A DNA stretch of 9,975 nt from contig JASHTU010000564.1 in assembly GCA_030040395.1 (NCBI GenBank), forward strand, positions 1 to 9,975. The letters are read 5' to 3'. Shown piece by piece: positions 6,509 to 9,975 of the stretch. Origin of the DNA: Acidobacteriaceae bacterium. GTDB lineage: Bacteria > Acidobacteriota > Terriglobia > Terriglobales > Acidobacteriaceae. The notes beneath the pieces were generated by a model. The model ran no database searches and was not told the DNA's origin. It saw nothing but the letters and a program-made list of their open reading frames with translations. Both the position numbers and the translations under genes were made by a program. The first letter of the stretch is position 1, and each line of letters opens with the position of its first letter.

Positions 6509-7540
6509 TCAGCCCTTGCCGACGGCGCACAACATGAGCGCGGTGAAGAGCAAGGGCAGATAGAGCACGCTGACTTTGAGCAGGTCGCGGGCGAGCATGC
6601 GACTTTCCACTTCAGAGCGGACCCGCAGGATGCGGGCAAAACGGATGGTGTAGGCGAGATAGAGGAGGCCGAGGACGGTGGCCACCACGGCGTAGGAGAC
6701 GCCGGTCATTCCCAGCCGCCAGGGAGCGAGGCTTACGGGAATCATGAGCACGGCGTAGAAGAGAGCCTCGACTACGGTGGAAAGGCCGTCGGGCTGGACA
6801 ACGGGCAACATGCGGATGCCGGCGCGGGCGTAGTCCTCGCGGTAGAGCCAGGCGATAGACATGAAGTGGGGAAACTGCCAGACAAAAAGAATGGCGAAGA
6901 GGGCAACGGCGGGCCACTCGATGCGGCCGCGGGCGGCGGTCCAGCCCAGCATGGGGCCCATGGCTCCGGGAAAGGCGCCGATGAAGGTGGCCAAGGTGGT
7001 GACGCGCTTGAGGGGGGTGTAGATTGCGACGTAGGTGAAAGCGGTGAGCAGCGCCAGCGAGACGGTGATCAGGTTGGTGCGGAGGAGGAGGCACAAAGCG
7101 CCCAACGCGAGGGCGCCAAGGCCGGCGGTGACGCCGGCGGCCAGCGAAAAGCGGCCAGAGGCCAAGGGGCGGTCGGCGGTGCGCACCATGCGGGCGTCGG
7201 TGGTGCGTTCGAGGGCCTGGTTGAGCGCACCGGCCCCGGCGGAGACGAGGCCGATGCCCAGCAGCGTGTCGAGCAGGCCGACCTGCACGCTGGAGATTCC
7301 CGACTGCAGCGAGCCGAGATAGAAACCGCCCCAGCCGGTGACCAGCACCAGCCCCACAACTTTAACCTTGAACAGCTCGCGCAGGTCCTGGATGAGCGTA
7401 GCCGTGGCGCCGGGACTGGGCGCATGGAGGTCGGCGGCATGATGGCGGGGAGCGTTGCGCGCAAGCGCCGCCAAGGCGGTGCGCTGAGGCAAGGGCGCGG
7501 CAACTTCCGGCGAATGAGCGGCGTGAGAAACTGGCGTCAT
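6509..7540 (-). CDS. ctaB: Heme O synthase (protoheme IX farnesyltransferase)
   Basis: It transfers a farnesyl group to protoheme IX, making heme O for heme-copper terminal oxidases, in the cytoplasmic membrane. The 343-residue protein from ATG at 7540 shows the UbiA-family signatures: LFKVKVVGL (residues 56-64), the first Asp-rich site N-Q-A-L-E-R-x-x-D-A-R-M-x-R-T-x-x-R-P-L (107-126), Y-T-P-L-K-R (174-179), G-A-x-P-G-A-M-G-P-M-L-G (188-199) and WQFPHF (221-226), with about eight to nine membrane helices. The enzymatic core begins near residue 50, so the N-terminus carries an extra Ala/Pro/His-rich stretch. The frame is open to a TTG at 7588, but that lies only about six bases past the predicted transcription start, so ATG 7540 is preferred although it lacks a clear Shine-Dalgarno sequence. 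DUF420 follows directly. Heme A synthase and oxidase subunits are not in view. Confidence 0.95.
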   Translation of the reverse strand: MTPVSHAAHSPEVAAPLPQRTALAALARNAPRHHAADLHAPSPGATATLIQDLRELFKVKVVGLVLVTGWGGFYLGSLQSGISSVQVGLLDTLLGIGLVSAGAGALNQALERTTDARMVRTADRPLASGRFSLAAGVTAGLGALALGALCLLLRTNLITVSLALLTAFTYVAIYTPLKRVTTLATFIGAFPGAMGPMLGWTAARGRIEWPAVALFAILFVWQFPHFMSIAWLYREDYARAGIRMLPVVQPDGLSTVVEALFYAVLMIPVSLAPWRLGMTGVSYAVVATVLGLLYLAYTIRFARILRVRSEVESRMLARDLLKVSVLYLPLLFTALMLCAVGKG

Positions 7541-7560
7541 TTGGGAAGATAAAGAGGCTC

Positions 7561-7589
7561 GAGCTCTTGCGTGAGGAAGAGCTCGCAAG
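7561..7589 (-). promoter_or_regulatory. Leader hairpin(s) upstream of ctaB
   Basis: GAGCTCTT (7561-7568) and AAGAGCTC (7577-7584) are perfect 8-base arms around an 8-base loop. A competing pairing uses CTTGCG (7566-7571) with CGCAAG (7584-7589), so the two stems share bases and exclude each other. They fall between the predicted transcription start near 7594 and the start codon at 7540, hence in the 5' leader of the ctaB message. A regulatory switch is only a guess; a simple RNA-stabilising stem is as likely. Confidence 0.35.
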
Positions 7590-7600
7590 ACCTTATTTCC

Positions 7601-7609
7601 ATCATAGCA
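7601..7609 (-). promoter_or_regulatory. Extended -10 promoter of the ctaB unit
   Basis: On the minus strand TGC is followed by TATGAT: an extended -10 (TGn plus a five-of-six match to TATAAT). No good -35 hexamer lies 17 bases upstream, as is common when the extended -10 is present. Transcription would begin near 7594, giving a leader of about 54 bases for the ctaB, DUF420 and two-helix genes. Confidence 0.45.
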
Positions 7610-7659
7610 AGCGGAAGAGGGTGAGGGTTTCGCGGTGGCGGGCCGGTTTGGCGAGATTC

Positions 7660-7741
7660 GTCCCTCGAGGGGCTAGAGCCCCGCCGTCTTTTCAGCGGTT
7701 CATGTACGGGCTGAAGTCGGCGCACTTCGGGCTGAAGCCGG
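7660..7741 (-). repeat. Putative dispersed intergenic repeat with multiple short hairpins
   Basis: Starting right at the stop codon of the FAD oxidoreductase, this segment holds the palindrome GGGGCTAGAGCCCC (7669-7682), a direct repeat CGGGCTGAAG at 7707-7716 and 7728-7737 (period 21), and the hairpin GAAGT/ACTTC (7713-7717 with 7724-7728). Its plus-strand translation contains FQRFMYGLK, a peptide I associate with spurious frames in acidobacterial intergenic repeats. Only one copy is present here, so its repeat status is unproven. It could act as a 3' processing or termination element for the gene that ends at 7742. Confidence 0.4.
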
Positions 7742-9337
7742 TCAGTGGGACAGATTTGCTGGCTGGTCGGCCCGCTCTTCCTGGTAATCGGCTTCGGTGT
7801 TGATGGCCCAGATGCTTTCCTTGCCGGGGACGCCGTTCACGATGTTGTCGACGGCGGTCATGGCGGTGAGCATGGAGTGGTCCTGGTTGTTGTATTTGTG
7901 CATGCCGTTGCGGCCCACCAGGTAGAGGTTTTCCAGGCTGTCGGTGAAGGCGCGGATGGCGGCGAAGCGGTCATAGCTGCCGAAATACGCGGGATAGGCT
8001 TTGGGAACGCGGACCACGTGGGAGTCTTCCACATCCTCGGGCTTGAGGATGCCGATGCTCGCGGCCTCTTGGACGGCGAGCCGGGTCAATTCCTGGTCGG
8101 AGAGCCGCCAGAGATCGCCGGTTTCGTTGCAGAAGTACTCGAGGCCGATCGAGATTTTGTCGGGGTTGGCCACCAGCCAAGGGCTCCAGTTATTGAAGAT
8201 CTGCAATCGGCCGGCGCGGACGCCGGGCTCGTGAAGATAGATCCAATTATCGCGGAGGGGCGAGCCGTCGTCCTCGGTGACGGCGAGCCTGGCGAGGAGC
8301 AGGCCGACGACTATGAAGTCGCGGTAGACGAGACCCTCGCCGACCTCGATGACCTCGCGCGGGGCCTGGTTGCCAAGGGCGCGGATGAGGTCGCGGACGG
8401 GCATCGAGGAGAAGAAGTAATCGCCGCGAAAAGTGAAGCGCTCGCCGGCCTGGTTGACGCCTTCGACGGAATCCACGCGGCGGCCATTGATGTGGATGCG
8501 GTCAATGGCGGCGCCCAGGTGGATTTCGCCACCGCCATCGCGGACGAGTTCCGCCACGCGCTCCCACATTTGTCCCGCGCCGAGTTTGGGATAGAGAAAC
8601 TGCTCGATGAGCGAGGTCTCGGTCCGTCTTTGCGCGATGGTGTTCTTGCGGCGGCGCGCGAAGGACTGCTTGAAGAAGTGGACGGCGGCGGATTTAAGGG
8701 ACAGGCCCTTGATGCGCTGCGCACCCCACTCGGCACCGATAGCGCGGCAGGGCGCACCCCACACTTTTTCTGTATAGGACCTGAAAAACGTGAGGTAGAG
8801 CCGGCGCCCGAAGCGGTTGATCAGGAAATCTTCGAGCGAGCGCTCCGGACGACGGGGTAACAGCGCGGAGCGGAGATAACTCAGGCCGCAGCGGAGAGTG
8901 CGGGTAGCGCCCAGGTTGCGGATCGTGGAGGCGGTAAGGCGGAGAGGGTAGTCGAAAAAGCGGCGCAGAAAATAGATGCGGCTCCGGCGCGGGCGCACCA
9001 GCATGACGAGATCGGGATGGGGCGGGGTGGGGGTCGAGTTTGGGAGGGGGATGGCACGGCCGAGACCGTGGTAGCAAAGGCGCCCGCCGTCGCTGGTTCC
9101 GGCTTCAAGTGGCAGGAGATCAAGCCACCACTGCATCACGCGCTCCGACTTTGAAAAGAAGCGGTGACCGCCAATATCTATGCGGTTCCCTTCATAGCGG
9201 ACGGTGCGGGCGAGGCCGCCGACGGCGTGACCGGCCTCGATGATAATGGGCTGGATGGCGGAACGGCGCTGGAGTTCGAGGGCCGCGGTGAGACCCGCGG
9301 GGCCGGCTCCGATAATGATCGCCGTGCCCTGTTTCAT
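7742..9337 (-). CDS. FAD-dependent oxidoreductase, HemY / UDP-galactopyranose-mutase-like
   Basis: The 531-residue protein from ATG at 9337 opens with a dinucleotide-binding fold: [13 protein letters not shown] (residues 10-22), acidic Glu34 ending the second strand, then G-G-L-A-R-T (40-45) and I-G-G-H-R-F-F (55-61). The middle has Y-T-x-K-V-W-G and [12 protein letters not shown], typical of the UDP-galactopyranose-mutase-like branch, and the C-terminus has [15 protein letters not shown] (472-486), which closes the FAD site. Automatic annotation often calls this family protoporphyrinogen oxidase or simply NAD(P)/FAD-dependent oxidoreductase; members frequently sit in surface-sugar loci. Here no sugar genes are nearby, and heme O synthase lies downstream behind its own promoter. 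Substrate is therefore open. A TTG six codons upstream (9355) is a weaker start; neither has a good Shine-Dalgarno sequence. It looks soluble and cytoplasmic. Confidence 0.85.
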   Translation of the reverse strand: MKQGTAIIIGAGPAGLTAALELQRRSAIQPIIIEAGHAVGGLARTVRYEGNRIDIGGHRFFSKSERVMQWWLDLLPLEAGTSDGGRLCYHGLGRAIPLPNSTPTPPHPDLVMLVRPRRSRIYFLRRFFDYPLRLTASTIRNLGATRTLRCGLSYLRSALLPRRPERSLEDFLINRFGRRLYLTFFRSYTEKVWGAPCRAIGAEWGAQRIKGLSLKSAAVHFFKQSFARRRKNTIAQRRTETSLIEQFLYPKLGAGQMWERVAELVRDGGGEIHLGAAIDRIHINGRRVDSVEGVNQAGERFTFRGDYFFSSMPVRDLIRALGNQAPREVIEVGEGLVYRDFIVVGLLLARLAVTEDDGSPLRDNWIYLHEPGVRAGRLQIFNNWSPWLVANPDKISIGLEYFCNETGDLWRLSDQELTRLAVQEAASIGILKPEDVEDSHVVRVPKAYPAYFGSYDRFAAIRAFTDSLENLYLVGRNGMHKYNNQDHSMLTAMTAVDNIVNGVPGKESIWAINTEADYQEERADQPANLSH

Positions 9338-9343
9338 GAGACA

Positions 9344-9404
9344 GCAAGTCGCCAAATCAACGAGTTAGCAGGTCGGCGAACCGGCAAGTCGACCAAGTTG
9401 GCAA
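9344..9404. repeat. Cluster of degenerate short repeats upstream of the FAD oxidoreductase
   Basis: Three related units appear on the plus strand: GCAAGTCGCCAA (9344-9355), GCAGGTCGGCGAA (9368-9380) and GCAAGTCGACCAA (9384-9396), followed by GTTGGCAA (9397-9404). Spacing is irregular (24 and 16 bases), so this is not a clean tandem array. It covers the expected promoter and leader of the FAD oxidoreductase. It may be a set of regulator half-sites or a decaying slippage repeat. Confidence 0.35.
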
Positions 9405-9553
9405 ATTCAATTGATTGGAGCGCGTTTCCGCAGCCCGTGAGGTCCGTTCCCTTCAGGGCAAACTAACCAGAAGTCTAGCAGGGCGTGGGCGCGAGACAGA
9501 TTTACGGCGAAACAAGAGATCCCGTCAGGATCAGTGCAAAGTCACCGCTGCTT

Positions 9554-9596
9554 GAGGTTGCGTCGACTTGAATGTGCGGCTTCAAGATGCAACTTC
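9554..9596 (+). other. Two-tier inverted repeat, possible structured RNA element
   Basis: Outer arms GAGGTTGC (9554-9561) and GCAACTTC (9589-9596) pair over 8 bases with one G-U wobble on the plus strand. Inner arms CTTGAA (9567-9572) and TTCAAG (9581-9586) pair perfectly around an 8-base loop, with an internal bulge of 5 and 2 bases. The wobble favours the plus strand as the RNA strand slightly. No promoter or T-run was identified, so it cannot be called an RNA gene. Confidence 0.3.
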
Positions 9597-9612
9597 TCTG
9601 GTTCCACGATAG

Positions 9613-9626
9613 GCCCGAGAGCGGGC
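9613..9626. other. Short GC-rich hairpin with tetraloop
   Basis: GCCCG (9613-9617) and CGGGC (9622-9626) enclose AGAG. It lies 17 bases from the two-tier inverted repeat. Without a following T-run it is not a clear terminator on either strand. Confidence 0.3.
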
Positions 9627-9778
9627 TCAGGGATGGCGCAGGCAGTTGTTTCTCCGCCCGCGGACCGGACGCAGAGGGAATAGTTAAGTAAGCTCCGGCG
9701 GGAACCTGTCGCAGCGCGAAAGGCAATCGGGAGCGAGTAAACTTATAAATCGCGAGCCGCCCAGGCAAACTGTAAGCG

Positions 9779-9810
9779 CAAGAGGCCAGACGGAGCGTCC
9801 AGCCCTCTTG
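9779..9810 (-). terminator. Stem-loop downstream of the cold-shock gene
   Basis: Arms CAAGAGG (9779-9785) and CCTCTTG (9804-9810) pair perfectly, and an inner GACG/CGTC stem (9789-9792 with 9796-9799) extends the fold. It begins 41 bases after the cold-shock stop codon on the minus strand. The bases after the stem on the minus strand are CGCTTACAGTTT, so the T-run is weak and delayed; on the plus strand TGTGTTTGATGATTT follows. It may be a bidirectional or Rho-assisted terminator. Confidence 0.45.
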
Positions 9811-9850
9811 TGTGTTTGATGATTTCTGCCGAAATCCGGCGGGTGGGTGT

Positions 9851-9975
9851 CTAGAGCGGCTGCACGTCCGCAGCCTGCCAACCCTTGGGGCCCTTGACTA
9901 CGTTGAACTGCACGGCTTGGCCTTCCTGCAAACTCTTGAATCCGCTGGAGTTGATCGCGGAGTAATGCACGAAAA
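9851..9975 (-). CDS. Cold-shock protein, C-terminal part (cut by window edge)
   Basis: The minus strand gives 40 codons and a TAG stop at 9853-9851; the 5' end lies beyond the window. It begins with F-V-H-Y-S-A-I, the RNP2 RNA-binding motif of the cold-shock domain, continues with [13 protein letters not shown], and ends [13 protein letters not shown], as in CspA-family proteins of about 66-70 residues. So about 60% of the gene is visible. Such proteins are small beta-barrels that bind single-stranded nucleic acids and melt RNA structure in the cytoplasm. Which paralogue this is, and whether it is cold-induced, cannot be told because the 5' leader is missing. A stem-loop follows it. Confidence 0.92.
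   Translation of the reverse strand, partial: FVHYSAINSSGFKSLQEGQAVQFNVVKGPKGWQAADVQPL

Larger units (their letters stand above)
9405..9850. other. Gene-free region between the cold-shock gene and the FAD oxidoreductase
   Basis: No convincing gene lies here. An 88-codon open frame on the minus strand (9502-9768) has no ribosome binding site or domain pattern and is treated as chance. The segment does carry several inverted repeats, listed separately. No tRNA or known riboswitch was recognised. Confidence 0.5.

Noticed and set aside
6404..7552. 382-codon open frame on the plus strand across ctaB and DUF420
   Set aside because: Gly/Glu/Asp/Ala-rich low-complexity translation, exactly antisense to two clear membrane-protein genes; a GC-driven shadow.
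7745..8860. 371-codon plus-strand frame inside the FAD oxidoreductase
   Set aside because: Composition-driven antisense shadow of a gene with full FAD motifs; no domain pattern.
9502..9768. 88-codon minus-strand frame between the cold-shock and FAD genes
   Set aside because: No ribosome binding site, no domain or membrane pattern, and it crosses two inverted repeats; probably chance.
1..9975. A defence island, CRISPR array, transposon or phage segment
   Set aside because: No regularly spaced repeats, transposase, integrase, restriction or toxin-antitoxin protein pattern was found on either strand.

Overview
The window looks like a chromosomal segment of a high-GC bacterium, most likely of the phylum Acidobacteriota (Terriglobia-like). 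The main reasons are the 1.1-kDa-scale (about 1150-residue) Oar/carboxypeptidase-regulatory-type TonB-dependent receptor, a heme O synthase followed directly by a DUF420 membrane protein, and two intergenic hairpin-rich segments that resemble dispersed repeats I associate with acidobacterial genomes. The taxonomic call is inference; no rRNA or marker gene is present. All genes I can support lie on the minus strand, so transcription runs from right to left.

From right to left: (a) 9851-9975, the C-terminal 40 codons of a cold-shock protein, followed by a stem-loop. (b) 9338-9850, about 510 bases with no convincing gene, holding two hairpins and a small cluster of degenerate repeats. (c) 7742-9337, a 531-residue FAD-dependent oxidoreductase of the HemY / UDP-galactopyranose-mutase-like superfamily. 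(d) 7541-7741, a spacer with a repeat-like segment, then an extended -10 promoter and a leader hairpin for the next unit. (e) 5509-7540, a three-gene unit: heme O synthase (ctaB), a DUF420 four-to-five-helix membrane protein, and a small two-helix membrane protein of unknown function. (f) 5037-5508, a long gene-free region upstream of the receptor with one candidate promoter. (g) 1584-5036, the TonB-dependent receptor. (h) 1460-1555, a hairpin-bearing repeat-like spacer. (i) 412-1449, a divergent FAD-dependent monooxygenase/halogenase-like protein. (j) 154-411, a spacer with a 16-bp palindrome and a possible leaderless promoter. (k) 1-153, the start of an exported protein that runs off the left edge.

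Functionally, the ctaB-DUF420 pair points to maturation of a heme-copper terminal oxidase, although no oxidase subunit is in view. The receptor would sit in the outer membrane and import a large or scarce substrate that cannot be named from sequence. The flavoprotein downstream of it may or may not share a transcript. I see no clear defence system, mobile element, CRISPR array, tRNA or rRNA. The least explained items are the orphan flavoprotein with an altered FAD motif, the unnamed two-helix protein in the oxidase-assembly unit, and the structured intergenic segments.
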